Part shown: positions 1 to 8,436 of the stretch, in pieces
How positions within the stretch are numbered: position 1 is the first letter of the stretch
Layout: the number at the start of each line of letters is the position of its first letter
Assembly (NCBI GenBank): GCA_947465275.1
Contig: CANIAI010000013.1
Coordinates: 1 to 16,316 of the forward strand
Reading direction: 5' to 3'
Source of the DNA: Acidobacteriota bacterium
GTDB taxonomy: Bacteria; Acidobacteriota; Vicinamibacteria; Vicinamibacterales; UBA2999
Length of the DNA stretch: 16,316 nt
The notes under the pieces: generated by a model
What the model was told of the DNA's origin: nothing
What the model saw: only the letters and a program-made list of their open reading frames with translations
Databases searched by the model: none
Position numbers and translations under genes: made by a program

Positions 1-1
1 C

Positions 2-418
2 CTCGGCGCCGACGACTACGTCACCAAGCCGTTCGACCTCGAGGAACTGCTCGCGCGCGTGAAGGTGGTGCTGCGGCGCCACCGGCCGGGCGCCGAGCAA
101 CTCACCCTCGGAGACGTGGTGATCGATTTCGCCGCGCAGACGGCGCGGCGCGGCGACGAGACGGTGCACCTGACGCACCGCGAGTTCGAGCTGCTGAAGT
201 ACCTGGCCGCGCGACCGGGCAAGGTGGTCTATCGGGCCGAACTGCTGAAGGCGGTCTGGGGGTATCCGGACGGCACCGCGCCCACGCGCTCGGTCGATCA
301 CGCGATCGCCCGCCTGCGGAAGAAGATCGAGCCCGACTCGGACCTGCCGCGCTTCATCCACACCGTGCACGGCGACGGTTACAGCCTCACGCCGGGCAAG
401 CCCGCCTCATCGTCCTGA
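2..418 (+). CDS. OmpR/PhoB-family response regulator, 3' part
   Basis: This is the C-terminal part of a two-component response regulator; the 5' end lies outside the window. The visible frame opens with the end of the receiver domain (GADDYVTKPFDLEELLARV, containing the conserved Lys of the K-P motif). A winged-helix DNA-binding domain follows, with the pattern LTHREFELLKYLA and RSVDHAIARLRKKIE and the terminal wing HTVHGDGYSL. It would bind DNA when its missing receiver Asp is phosphorylated by a histidine kinase not present here. The GTG at 59 is internal to the receiver domain and is not the start. The stop is TGA at 416-418. The downstream gene is convergent, so nothing in the window shows its target. 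Family assignment is certain; the signal sensed is unknown. Confidence 0.95.
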   Translation, partial: LGADDYVTKPFDLEELLARVKVVLRRHRPGAEQLTLGDVVIDFAAQTARRGDETVHLTHREFELLKYLAARPGKVVYRAELLKAVWGYPDGTAPTRSVDHAIARLRKKIEPDSDLPRFIHTVHGDGYSLTPGKPASSS

Positions 419-449
419 CAGCTTCAGGGCCTCACGTACCCGCCCCGGC

Positions 450-1661
450 TCACTCGGTGACGGCGTGCGTGGGACCGCGCCCGGCGGCCTCCTCGGCGGC
501 CGGCAGCGCACGGGTGACGCGCGGGTCGGCCAGGTACGGGCGCACCTCGAAGTCGTAGTACTGCGTCGGGCTGCCACGCATGCCGCTGGCGGCGGCGCGG
601 GCCACGTTGTACGCCTCGCGCGCGGTCACGTAATGCAGGATGTAGCGCTGCCCGTCGTTGTAGCGCTGCTCCAGGTGGTCGAGTGCCCGCTCGAAGTTGC
701 CGCCCGGCAGATTATCGGCGGTCTCCTCGTCGGAACTGCCGGCGTGTCCCCAGATCTTGATGAACACCCACTCCGGGTGCCCCGGCACGTGGATGTTCGC
801 GCGCACCCACTGATCGACGCGACGCGGCGTGAGCGGCACCGTCGGATGGACGTTGGCGTCCTCGACCTGGTAGAAGGTGCGGAGCGGGTCGGGCACCAGG
901 TAGGCGGTGAGCGGACCCATGAAGATCGGCAGGCGCGCCGAGGGGCCGGGCTGGAAGGGGAAGGGCCGGTCGTACGACTTGGGCCCCGGGTCGTCCTGGG
1001 CCTCGTAGATCCGGTTCACGACCCGCGGCTGCGAGCTGTTCCAGATCGCCGGGAACGAGAAGTCGGCGTAGGCGCCGGTCTGGCGCAGCAGCGACAGTTC
1101 CTCGTCGACGCCGCAGCGGGAGTCGCGCCCGTCGCCGTTGTCGAGCGCGAAGTTGCCGTGGATGAACGCCCACTGCGTCTTGCCGTCCACGGTGCGCGCG
1201 AAGCCGAAGCGCTGGAACCAGGCCAGGCCGTCCTCCAGCTTCCGCTGCATCGAGGCGCGCGAGTCGTTCCCATGGTGGTAATGCAGTTCCACCTCGCCGA
1301 ACCCGCCCGACACCAGCCGTTGCAGCACCTGCATGTTGCCGTCGATCGGCTGTTCGGCTGGATAGAACCAGGTGTGCTGGTGCGGGCGTCCCTCGTGATC
1401 GCGGTGGCGCCGCGCCAGCTCCGGGAACTCGGTGCCCCAGCGCTCGGTGCGGTCGAGGTGGGTGCTCGGCTCGAAGTGGTCGGTGTAGAAGACGAGCAGG
1501 TGTGTCGGCCCCTGCACCGGTTCGGGCGTCTCCCACGCCCACCGCGCGAAGGCGGGCATCCAGAGATAGTGCTTCCGGTCGACGATCCGCCAGACCGCGA
1601 CCCCGACATACACGACCGCGAGCACCGCCACCACCCCAATCACGAGACGTCGTCTCTGCAT
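450..1661 (-). CDS. membrane-anchored polysaccharide-deacetylase-like protein
   Basis: Predicted 403-residue protein with one N-terminal hydrophobic segment right after a basic start (MQRRRLVIGVVAVLAVVYVG), so probably anchored in the inner membrane with the domain outside. The body has His/Asp-rich patches: VFYTDHFEP, HTWFYPAEQ, ELHYHHGNDS and FIHGNFALDNG. These recall metal-binding motifs of polysaccharide deacetylase-fold proteins, but I cannot match the canonical motifs one by one. Fold and enzyme activity are therefore inference. An upstream TTG at 1679 would add six residues (MRIGHP); the ATG at 1661 is preferred because the hydrophobic anchor then follows immediately. The gene is divergent from the P460 gene, with about 55 nt between starts, and convergent with the response regulator. 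Substrate unknown. Confidence 0.75.
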   Translation of the reverse strand: MQRRRLVIGVVAVLAVVYVGVAVWRIVDRKHYLWMPAFARWAWETPEPVQGPTHLLVFYTDHFEPSTHLDRTERWGTEFPELARRHRDHEGRPHQHTWFYPAEQPIDGNMQVLQRLVSGGFGEVELHYHHGNDSRASMQRKLEDGLAWFQRFGFARTVDGKTQWAFIHGNFALDNGDGRDSRCGVDEELSLLRQTGAYADFSFPAIWNSSQPRVVNRIYEAQDDPGPKSYDRPFPFQPGPSARLPIFMGPLTAYLVPDPLRTFYQVEDANVHPTVPLTPRRVDQWVRANIHVPGHPEWVFIKIWGHAGSSDEETADNLPGGNFERALDHLEQRYNDGQRYILHYVTAREAYNVARAAASGMRGSPTQYYDFEVRPYLADPRVTRALPAAEEAAGRGPTHAVTE

Positions 1662-1716
1662 GGGGTGGCCGATACGCAAGGGGTGCGCCGACTGCCGGGA
1701 TGCGGTCTAATACCAC

Positions 1717-2394
1717 ATGCCCACCAAGCTCATCGTTGCTGCTGCTGTCATCCTGACGCTTGCCGGAGCCGTGCACCTGGGGGCGCAGGCACCCGCGGCG
1801 AGGCAGCTGCCCCGAGGCGCCGCCGCGCAGGTCGCCGCCGCCGGGCCCTCTGACGGCCCGCGCTTCTCGGCCGCCGGGATGCTGCAGCGTCCGGACGACT
1901 ACCGGGAGTGGAACTTCGTCACGACCGGGCTCGGGATGACGTACGGTCCGACGCAGCCGGCCGCGGGCGACCCGCGCTTCTTCGACAACGTCTTCGTGAA
2001 CCGCGCCTCGTATCGCGAGTTCCTGAAGACGGGGCAATGGCCGGACAAGACGATGTTCGTCCTCGAGATCCGGAGCTCCGAGGCGAAGGTCTCGATCGAC
2101 AACGGCGGCCAGACCCAGGGCTCGCGCATCATCGCCATCGAGGCGGCGGTGAAGGACGTGAACCGCTTCAAGGAGACGGGTGGCTGGGGCTACTTCGACT
2201 TCGGGGGGGGCACCGAGCTGAAGGCCGAGATGCCGGCGCTGCCGAAGAGCGCCACCTGCTACGCCTGCCACCAGGCGAACACCGCGGTCGAGAACACGTT
2301 CGTGCAGTTCTACCCGACGCTGTTCGACGTTGCCCGGCGGATGGGGACGGTCAAGCCCACCTACGACCCGAATCACAAGGTCGGCCAGCCGTAG
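1717..2394 (+). CDS. secreted cytochrome P460 family protein
   Basis: A 225-residue exported haem protein. Residues 1 to about 25 form a signal peptide (hydrophobic core LIVAAAVILTLAGAVHLGAQA). The mature part has the P460-domain layout: a REWNFVTTGLGM block near residue 65, a block ending FVNRASYREFLKTG, then MFVLEIRSSE. A single c-type haem site CYACH (C181, C184, H185) lies near the C-terminus. Characterised P460 proteins oxidise hydroxylamine or related nitrogen compounds, and many uncharacterised relatives exist in heterotrophs, so substrate is not assigned. No partner c-type cytochrome gene is adjacent. TCTAAT (1706-1711) lies only 5 nt before the ATG, so transcription may begin at or near the start codon; no SD is visible. 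The stop faces the convergent DUF5916 gene with a 23-nt gap and no clear terminator. Confidence 0.88.
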   Translation: MPTKLIVAAAVILTLAGAVHLGAQAPAARQLPRGAAAQVAAAGPSDGPRFSAAGMLQRPDDYREWNFVTTGLGMTYGPTQPAAGDPRFFDNVFVNRASYREFLKTGQWPDKTMFVLEIRSSEAKVSIDNGGQTQGSRIIAIEAAVKDVNRFKETGGWGYFDFGGGTELKAEMPALPKSATCYACHQANTAVENTFVQFYPTLFDVARRMGTVKPTYDPNHKVGQP

Positions 2395-2417
2395 CCCGCC
2401 CCGTCCGCAGGCACACC

Positions 2418-4676
2418 TCAGAAGCTGAGCAGGTGGGTCACCTTCAGGATCAGCGCGCGTGACGGCTGCTGCGCGGCGGTCGGGCGGGTGATGTCGACGA
2501 AGTGCGCGTCGTTGTAGACGAGGTAGACGTCGCTGAGCGGGTGGTGGATGAGATCGTACCGAACGTTGGACGACACCTGCTTCGTGACGCTGTTGTACTG
2601 GACGAAGGCGTTCAGGAACATCCGGGTCGAGAACGACGTGTCGACGCGCAGCGACGAGAGCGTCGTATCGAACGAGACGCCGTTCGGCAGGGTGATCTGA
2701 TCCTGCGACACGCTCAGCGTCGTCGCGAACTTGGCGCTCACCCGCAGCCGCGCCCCGGCCGTGAAGCCCGTGCGCGTGCCGTCGTAGTACTGCCCCGTGC
2801 GAAACGCGCCGGTCGGCGCCAGCCGCTGTGAGTTGCTGCCGGTGTAGGTGAGCGTCGTGGCCGTGAAGGTGTAGCGCCCCGGCGCGATGGCGCGCCCGGC
2901 TGGAATTCCCTGCGGCCGGAAGGGCGCGATGAGCAGTTCCTCGTCGCGCACCACGGTCACGTCGGCCGTCGAGGCGTTCGAGAACTCGACGGTCGCCTGC
3001 GGCGTGAGCGTCTGTGTCTCCACCCCGATACGCCCGCCGGTCTGCGGGTTCGTGGCGCCGCGCGTATACCGCGCGAGGTTCACCTGCGGACGAATCTCGC
3101 GGATGCGGCCCGCCAGCCGCTTCGGCCGCAGGCGCTGCAGCAACCCGGCGTTCAGGATGTCGACACCCTCACGGGGGACGAACCCGAGCTCGTCCTTGAA
3201 GGTGCGCCCGAGCGACGTGTAGTTCACCGTGTACTGCGTGAGCCCCGCGTCGTACTGCACACCGCCGCGCCACGCGTCACCGCCGCCCGTGCCGGTGCGC
3301 TCCGAGTGCATCACCATCGCGTCGATGTTCCACTGGCGCGTCGGGTAGAACCGCAGGTCGGCGCCGACGAGCTGGTTGTCGACCCCGCCGCGCGCCTTGC
3401 CGAGATAGAACAGGCCGGCCGACGAGTTCCGCAGGAACTCGCGCCCGTAGCGGAACACCGAGTAGTTGGCACTCGGCAGCGTCGTGGCGCCGCGCACTTC
3501 CTCCTCGGTCTGCATGTTCAGCAGGGCGACGCTGTTGCGGCCGACCTTGCCGGTGAGGCGCAGGCCGCCCACGATCGGCACCGGCGTGCCGGTGTCGCCC
3601 AGCCCGATGGTGCGGCTGAAGAACGGGACGAGGTTGCTGGCGCTGCTGGCGGGCGGCCCGATCTGGAACGCCCCCTGGTTCTCGAGGAAGAACTCACGCT
3701 TCTCGGGGAAGAAGAGGCTGAAGCGGGTGAGGTTCACCTGCTGCGTATCGGCCTCGACCTGCGAGAAGTCGGTGCGCCACGTGCCGTCGAGCACGAGGTT
3801 GGTGCCGAGCCCGACCTTCATGTCGAGGCCGCCATCGGCGTCGGAGTTGCGGCGCCCGCCGAGCGACTGCGCCAGGCCGGTGACGAACGGCTTGATCCGG
3901 ATGTTGCGCCCCGGCTGCACGCCGCGGATTCCGTCGAGGATGCCGGCGTAGGACGTCTTGAACTGGTTGAACTGCCGGGGCGTCGGGTTCCACATCAGCT
4001 GCTCGTTGCTGTGCCGCACGAGCCGGTAGATCTGCAGCCCCCACGTCTGCTCGTCCTTCCTCGGAAAGCGGAGCTGCTTGAACGGCACCGCCTGTTCGAC
4101 GTACCACGTCGTCCCCTGGACGGTCGAGCGGCAGAACCAGACGCCGTCCCAGTTGGCGTTGATCGTCCGGCCATCGTCGTACGACTGCGTGTCGCGGATC
4201 GCGCAGGCGGGGTTCGTCTGGAACGCGTAGGCGTTGAGCTTGTCGAGGAACGTATCGAGCACGACGACGTAGAGGTCGCCATCACGCGCGTTGAAGTCGC
4301 GCTTCAGTTCGTTGACCACGAGGCGGCCCGGCTCGGCTTCCTCGAAAGTGGCGCCGATGTAGAGGTACTCGTCGTCGTAGAGGAACCGCACGGCTGACTG
4401 ATGGCCCTCGCTCGGCCCCGCCCCCTCGCGGGGCTGCTGCTGCCAGAACCGATCGGCGGCCGGCGCCGCGGCCCAGTCCGACTCGTCGAGCCGCCCGTCG
4501 AGCGTGATGCGGCCGTTGGCGACGCGTGTGGCCTGCGCCCGCTTCTGTCCCTCCCCGGGGGGAAGGTTGGCGGCCGGCGCGGCGGCGGATGCGACCGGTG
4601 CCTGGGCGCGCGACGCCGACGGGAGGACGACCAGCAGCCCCAGGAGGACGGATGAGATGAAGACAACTCGGCGCAT
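2418..4676 (-). CDS. DUF5916-type protein with CBM9-like domain and C-terminal barrel (paralog 1)
   Basis: A 752-residue exported protein. A signal peptide (MRRVVFISSVLLGLLVVLPS, then cleavage near SRAQA) is followed by a CBM9-like beta-sandwich (about residues 45-230; ITLDGRLDESDWAAA, FLYDDEYLYIGATFEE, VVVLDTFLDKLNAYAF). The remainder has the DUF5916 signature QVNLTRFSLFFPEKR plus FFLENQGAF and alternating aromatic strands typical of an outer-membrane barrel, ending in LLSF with a terminal Phe. The family is abundant in Acidobacteriota and Bacteroidota. A role in glycan or other substrate binding at the outer membrane is inferred from the CBM9-like domain. The start ATG at 4676 is chosen because the signal peptide begins there; TATCAT lies 9 nt before it. 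A second family member lies at 6091-8436. Cys codons for two N-terminal cysteines are present, function unknown. Confidence 0.88.
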   Translation of the reverse strand: MRRVVFISSVLLGLLVVLPSASRAQAPVASAAAPAANLPPGEGQKRAQATRVANGRITLDGRLDESDWAAAPAADRFWQQQPREGAGPSEGHQSAVRFLYDDEYLYIGATFEEAEPGRLVVNELKRDFNARDGDLYVVVLDTFLDKLNAYAFQTNPACAIRDTQSYDDGRTINANWDGVWFCRSTVQGTTWYVEQAVPFKQLRFPRKDEQTWGLQIYRLVRHSNEQLMWNPTPRQFNQFKTSYAGILDGIRGVQPGRNIRIKPFVTGLAQSLGGRRNSDADGGLDMKVGLGTNLVLDGTWRTDFSQVEADTQQVNLTRFSLFFPEKREFFLENQGAFQIGPPASSASNLVPFFSRTIGLGDTGTPVPIVGGLRLTGKVGRNSVALLNMQTEEEVRGATTLPSANYSVFRYGREFLRNSSAGLFYLGKARGGVDNQLVGADLRFYPTRQWNIDAMVMHSERTGTGGGDAWRGGVQYDAGLTQYTVNYTSLGRTFKDELGFVPREGVDILNAGLLQRLRPKRLAGRIREIRPQVNLARYTRGATNPQTGGRIGVETQTLTPQATVEFSNASTADVTVVRDEELLIAPFRPQGIPAGRAIAPGRYTFTATTLTYTGSNSQRLAPTGAFRTGQYYDGTRTGFTAGARLRVSAKFATTLSVSQDQITLPNGVSFDTTLSSLRVDTSFSTRMFLNAFVQYNSVTKQVSSNVRYDLIHHPLSDVYLVYNDAHFVDITRPTAAQQPSRALILKVTHLLSF

Positions 4677-4772
4677 CACCGCACGATGATAGTCGAGCCG
4701 GCAGGCCCTCCGGCCCTGGCCGCCTGTCGCGTTCGGTCGCGCGCGGCACCGGTCATGCTGACCGTCAGGCGC

Positions 4773-5264
4773 ATGGAGATGAACATGCGGGAGAAGGTGC
4801 TCGACCTGCTGCGGAACGCGCAGGTCGCGATGCTCGTGACCCACGACGGCGGGGGGCTCGCCGCCCGGCCGATGCAGATCGCCCGGGTGGACCCCGACGC
4901 GCGCATCTGGTTCCTGACCGGGCTCGACACCCACAAGACCGACGAGGTGCAGGCGGTGTCCGACGTCCTCGTCACCACGCAGGACGAGCGGTCCTACTCG
5001 CTGACGGTGCGCGGCGAGGCGAGCCTGGTGCGCGACCACGGGGCGATCCGGAGCCTCTGGCGCGAGCCGTTCCGCGCCTGGTTCCCGGACGGGCTCGACG
5101 ACCCGCGCCTGGTCGCCATCGCGGTCGTCCCGCGGGAGGCCGAGTACTGGGACAACCGGGGCACCAACAAGCTGAAGTACGCCTTCCAGGCGGCGTCGGC
5201 CTACGTGCAGGGGCAGCGTCCGCAGGTCGACGAGGGCGACCAGCACGGGCGCACGTCGATGTGA
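4773..5264 (+). CDS. pyridoxamine 5'-phosphate oxidase-fold protein (general stress protein 26-like)
   Basis: A cytoplasmic protein of about 163 residues with the split-barrel flavin-binding fold. Diagnostic segments are VLDLLRNAQVAMLVTHDG (first helix and strand), LAARPMQIARVDPDARIWFLTG, KTDEVQAVSDVLVTTQDE and a C-terminal EYWDNRGTNKLKYAF typical of the general stress protein 26 branch. Such proteins bind FMN, FAD or F420; which one cannot be told here. In-frame ATGs occur at 4686, 4755, 4773, 4779 and 4785. The 4686 start would add an Ala/Arg-rich tail that looks non-coding. I prefer 4773, with AGG just upstream; 4785 is also possible because GGAG lies 6 nt before it. The gene is divergent from the DUF5916 gene and followed 80 nt later by pirin. 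Confidence 0.87.
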   Translation: MEMNMREKVLDLLRNAQVAMLVTHDGGGLAARPMQIARVDPDARIWFLTGLDTHKTDEVQAVSDVLVTTQDERSYSLTVRGEASLVRDHGAIRSLWREPFRAWFPDGLDDPRLVAIAVVPREAEYWDNRGTNKLKYAFQAASAYVQGQRPQVDEGDQHGRTSM

Positions 5265-5344
5265 GCGGCCGGTTCGCCTCGGCCGCCACTCCCTGATACT
5301 GTCTACAGGTTCCCGGGGCCGCGCGCCCCCTCCTGGAGACAGCG

Positions 5345-6094
5345 ATGCTCGAAATCAGGAAGTCGGCCGATCGCGGCGTCGGCACGCTCGACTGGCTGGA
5401 CGCCCGGTTCACCTTCCAGTTCGGTCCCTACACGAACCCCGAGCAGATCGGGTTCTCGGACCTGCGCCTGCTCAACGACGACCGCGTGAAGGGGGGCGGC
5501 GGCTTCGCCACCCACGAGCACCGCGACACCGAGGTCTTCTCGTACGTGATCAGCGGCGCGCTCGCGCACAAGGACTCGATGGGCGAGGGGTCGGTGGTCG
5601 GCGCCGGCGAGGTGCTGGTGATGACAACCGGCACCGGTATCACCCACAGTGAGTTCAACCACTCGGCGACCGACGAGGTGCGCTTCTTCCAGGTCTGGCT
5701 CTCGCCGACGGTGAAGGGGGCGACCCCGTCGTACGCGCAGCGCCGGTTCGACGACGCCGAGAAGCGCGGACGCCTCTGTCGCATCATCGCGCCGCCGTCC
5801 GCGGACGCCTCCGCCGGGTCTGGTGCTGATGCCCGGGCGCCCCTGCCGCTCCAGATCGACGGCGCGGTGTACGCCGGCTGTGTCGATGCCGCCGAGCGCG
5901 CCGAACTGCCGCTGGCCGAGGGGCGCTACGCCTACGTGCACGTCATCCGCGGTGAACTGACGGTGAACGGCACGCGCCTGCACGAGGGCGACGGCGCCCG
6001 CGTGCGGCACGAGCGTATGCTCACCCTCACCGACGGTCGCGACGCCGAACTGCTCGTGTTCGACCTGCGCCCGCGCGAGCTGCCCGAGCTGTGA
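5345..6094 (+). CDS. pirin family protein (quercetin 2,3-dioxygenase-like bicupin)
   Basis: A 249-residue bicupin. The N-terminal cupin carries the pirin metal ligands: THEHRDTEVFSYVISG gives H57 and H59, and GITHSEFNHS gives H101 and E103. The C-terminal cupin (about 170-240) has degenerate motifs (YAYVHVIRGELTVNG), as usual for the YhhW branch. Known relatives bind Fe(II) or another metal and some cleave quercetin; others act as transcription cofactors, so the in vivo role is open. The start ATG follows GGAG (5333-5336) with 6-nt spacing, one of the few good SDs here. The stop TGA overlaps a GTG that begins the next DUF5916 frame, which suggests translational coupling. Confidence 0.92.
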   Translation: MLEIRKSADRGVGTLDWLDARFTFQFGPYTNPEQIGFSDLRLLNDDRVKGGGGFATHEHRDTEVFSYVISGALAHKDSMGEGSVVGAGEVLVMTTGTGITHSEFNHSATDEVRFFQVWLSPTVKGATPSYAQRRFDDAEKRGRLCRIIAPPSADASAGSGADARAPLPLQIDGAVYAGCVDAAERAELPLAEGRYAYVHVIRGELTVNGTRLHEGDGARVRHERMLTLTDGRDAELLVFDLRPRELPEL

Positions 6095-8436
6095 GTCCCG
6101 CGCCCCGACTGGTGTCGCGCATGGCTCCGCGTCTCGCCCTCGTGACGGGGCTGTCGCTCATCCTTCTCACGGCGGCCGTCACCGAGACCCGCGCACAGGC
6201 GCCCGCGGAGACCCCCGGCGCGGCCGGTCCCATCCCGGTGGTCGACGGGCCGCCGCCCCCGACGCTGCCGGAGACGGTGGCACGTGACGCGGAGGGACGG
6301 ACCACCGTCCGCGCGGTGCGCCTGCAGGAGCCGCTCCGGCTCGATGGCACCCTCGACGAGCCGATCTACGAACAGATTCACCCGATGAGCGGCTTCACGC
6401 AGATCGAGCCGCGCCCGGGAGAGACGGCGAAGGAGCAGACCGACGTCTGGCTCTTCTTCGACGGCCAGAATATCTACGTGTCGGCCCGCGCCTGGGACAG
6501 TGATCCCGCCTCGATCGTCGCGACGGAGCTGCGCCGCGACAACAACACGATCTTCAACGGCAACGACATCGTCGCCTTCGCGCTCGACACCTTCTACGAC
6601 CGGCGCAACTCGATCCTGCTGACCGTCAACCCGGCGGGCGGGCGACAGGACGGCCAGGTGACCAACGAGCGGCAGTACAACGGTGACTGGAACCCGATCT
6701 GGTCGGTGAAGACGGGCCGGTTCGACCGTGGCTGGACGCTCGAGGCGGCCATCCCGTTCAAGTCGATCCGGTACCGCGGCGGCACCGGGCAGCTCTGGGG
6801 CTTCAATGTGCTCCGTGTCAAACGCTCGACCACCGAGATCTCGTTCCTGCGGGCCGTGCCGCCCGCGCGGGGACAGCAGGCGATCAACCAGAATTCGCTC
6901 GCGGCCACGGTCGTCGGCCTCGATGCGCCGCTGGCCGGGCGTCCGCTCGACCTGAAGCCGTACGTCACGTCGCGGGTCACGTCCGACCTGCGCGCGACGC
7001 CGCAGGTGCGCAACGACGTCGGGAAGGATGCCGGCCTCGACCTGAAGTACGCGCTGACGCAGGGGGTGACGGCCGATCTCACCGTCCGCACCGACTTCGC
7101 GCAGGTGGAGGCCGACGAGCAGCAGGTGAACCTGACGCGCTTCAGCCTGTTCTTTCCGGAGAAGCGCGACTTCTTCCTGGAGAACCAGGGCATCTTCTCG
7201 TTCGGTGGCATCGCCAACTCCGGCAACACCGCCGGCACGACCGACGCGCCGATCCTCTTCTACAGTCGCCGCATCGGCCTGAACAATGGCTCGGTGGTGC
7301 CGCTGCGGGCCGGCGGGCGTGTCACGGGGCAGGTCGGGCCCTGGAGCCTCGGCGTGATCGACATCGGGACCGGTGATGACGCGACGGCGACGCGGGCCGC
7401 GCTCACGCCGGCCACGAACTTCTCGGTCGTGCGGCTGCGGCGGAACGTGCTGCGCCGCGGCACCCTGGGCTTCATCGGCACCGGCCGGTCGGTCGGCCAG
7501 AACGGCGGGGGCGGCAACGTCGCGTACGGCGTCGACGGCGTCTTCCCGTTCTTCCAGAGCCTGTTGATCAACACCTACTGGGCACGTACCGATTCGCCGG
7601 GGCGTCGCGGCGACGACACGAGCTATCGCGGTCAGCTCGACTACAACGCCGACCGCTACGGCGTGACGCTGGAACGGATCGGGGTCGGGGCCGACTTCAA
7701 CCCCGAGGCGGGCTTCGTGCGCCGGGGCGCCATGACACGTAGTTCGGCGCTGGCCCGGTTCAGCCCGCGGCTGACCGGGTCGACGCGCATCCGGAAGCTC
7801 TCGTACACCGTCTCGACCTCGTTCACCGACGGCAGCACCGACGGGCGGCTCGAATCGCGCGAGCACGCGGGCGAGTTCGGGATCGACTTCCTCAACGGCG
7901 ACAAGCTGCTCGTCGGCTACAGCGACGTCTACGAGTTGCTGCGGCGCCCGTTCCGCCTGAACGGCGTCACCTTCGCGCCTGGCGGGTACGACTTCGACAA
8001 CCTGAAGGTGAACTACAACATGGCGCAGCAGCACCCGGTCGGCGCGAACATCACCGCCGAGCGGGGGCGCTTCTATGACGGCACGAAGACGAGCCTGTCG
8101 ATTGCGCGGGGACGCGTGAGGATGTCACGCCAGCTGTCGGTCGAGCCGACCTGGTCGGTGAACCACGTGACCTCCGACCACGGGCGTTTCACCACGCAGC
8201 TCGCCGGGGCGCGCGTCACCTACACGATGACGCCGCTGATGTTCACGAGCGCGCTGATGCAGTACTCGACGAGCGCCGGGACCGTGTCGGTGAATGCCCG
8301 GCTGCGGTGGGAGTACCAGCCGGGGAGCGAACTGTTCGTGGTCTACAACGAGGAGCGCGACACGCTGGCGCCGCGCTTCCCGTCGGCCATGAACCGGGCC
8401 TTCATCGTGAAGGTGAACCGGCTCTTCCGCTACTAG
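6091..8436 (+). CDS. DUF5916-type protein with CBM9-like domain and C-terminal barrel (paralog 2)
   Basis: A 781-residue exported protein, paralogous to the one at 2418-4676. It has a signal peptide (ALVTGLSLILLTAAV, cleavage near TRAQA), a CBM9-like sandwich (about 70-250; LRLDGTLDEPIYEQI, DVWLFFDGQNIYVSAR, IVAFALDTFYDRRNS), the shared signature QVNLTRFSLFFPEKR with FFLENQGIF, and a long strand-rich region ending VNRLFRY with a terminal aromatic, as in outer-membrane barrels. The GTG at 6091 overlaps the pirin stop (GTGA), which favours coupled translation; an ATG at 6121 would give a more compact signal peptide and is a fair alternative. The stop TAG at 8434-8436 overlaps, tail to tail, the stop of the opposing operon. 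Ligand and transport role unknown. Confidence 0.88.
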   Translation: MSPAPRLVSRMAPRLALVTGLSLILLTAAVTETRAQAPAETPGAAGPIPVVDGPPPPTLPETVARDAEGRTTVRAVRLQEPLRLDGTLDEPIYEQIHPMSGFTQIEPRPGETAKEQTDVWLFFDGQNIYVSARAWDSDPASIVATELRRDNNTIFNGNDIVAFALDTFYDRRNSILLTVNPAGGRQDGQVTNERQYNGDWNPIWSVKTGRFDRGWTLEAAIPFKSIRYRGGTGQLWGFNVLRVKRSTTEISFLRAVPPARGQQAINQNSLAATVVGLDAPLAGRPLDLKPYVTSRVTSDLRATPQVRNDVGKDAGLDLKYALTQGVTADLTVRTDFAQVEADEQQVNLTRFSLFFPEKRDFFLENQGIFSFGGIANSGNTAGTTDAPILFYSRRIGLNNGSVVPLRAGGRVTGQVGPWSLGVIDIGTGDDATATRAALTPATNFSVVRLRRNVLRRGTLGFIGTGRSVGQNGGGGNVAYGVDGVFPFFQSLLINTYWARTDSPGRRGDDTSYRGQLDYNADRYGVTLERIGVGADFNPEAGFVRRGAMTRSSALARFSPRLTGSTRIRKLSYTVSTSFTDGSTDGRLESREHAGEFGIDFLNGDKLLVGYSDVYELLRRPFRLNGVTFAPGGYDFDNLKVNYNMAQQHPVGANITAERGRFYDGTKTSLSIARGRVRMSRQLSVEPTWSVNHVTSDHGRFTTQLAGARVTYTMTPLMFTSALMQYSTSAGTVSVNARLRWEYQPGSELFVVYNEERDTLAPRFPSAMNRAFIVKVNRLFRY

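Noticed and set aside
465..1853. Long + strand ORF opposite the deacetylase-like gene, and similar long Arg/Ala-rich ORFs elsewhere (e.g. 3306-4397, 5932-8034 minus, 10522-11646)
   Set aside because: Typical antisense shadows of GC-rich genes: low complexity, no recognisable motifs, opposite to genes with clear family signatures.
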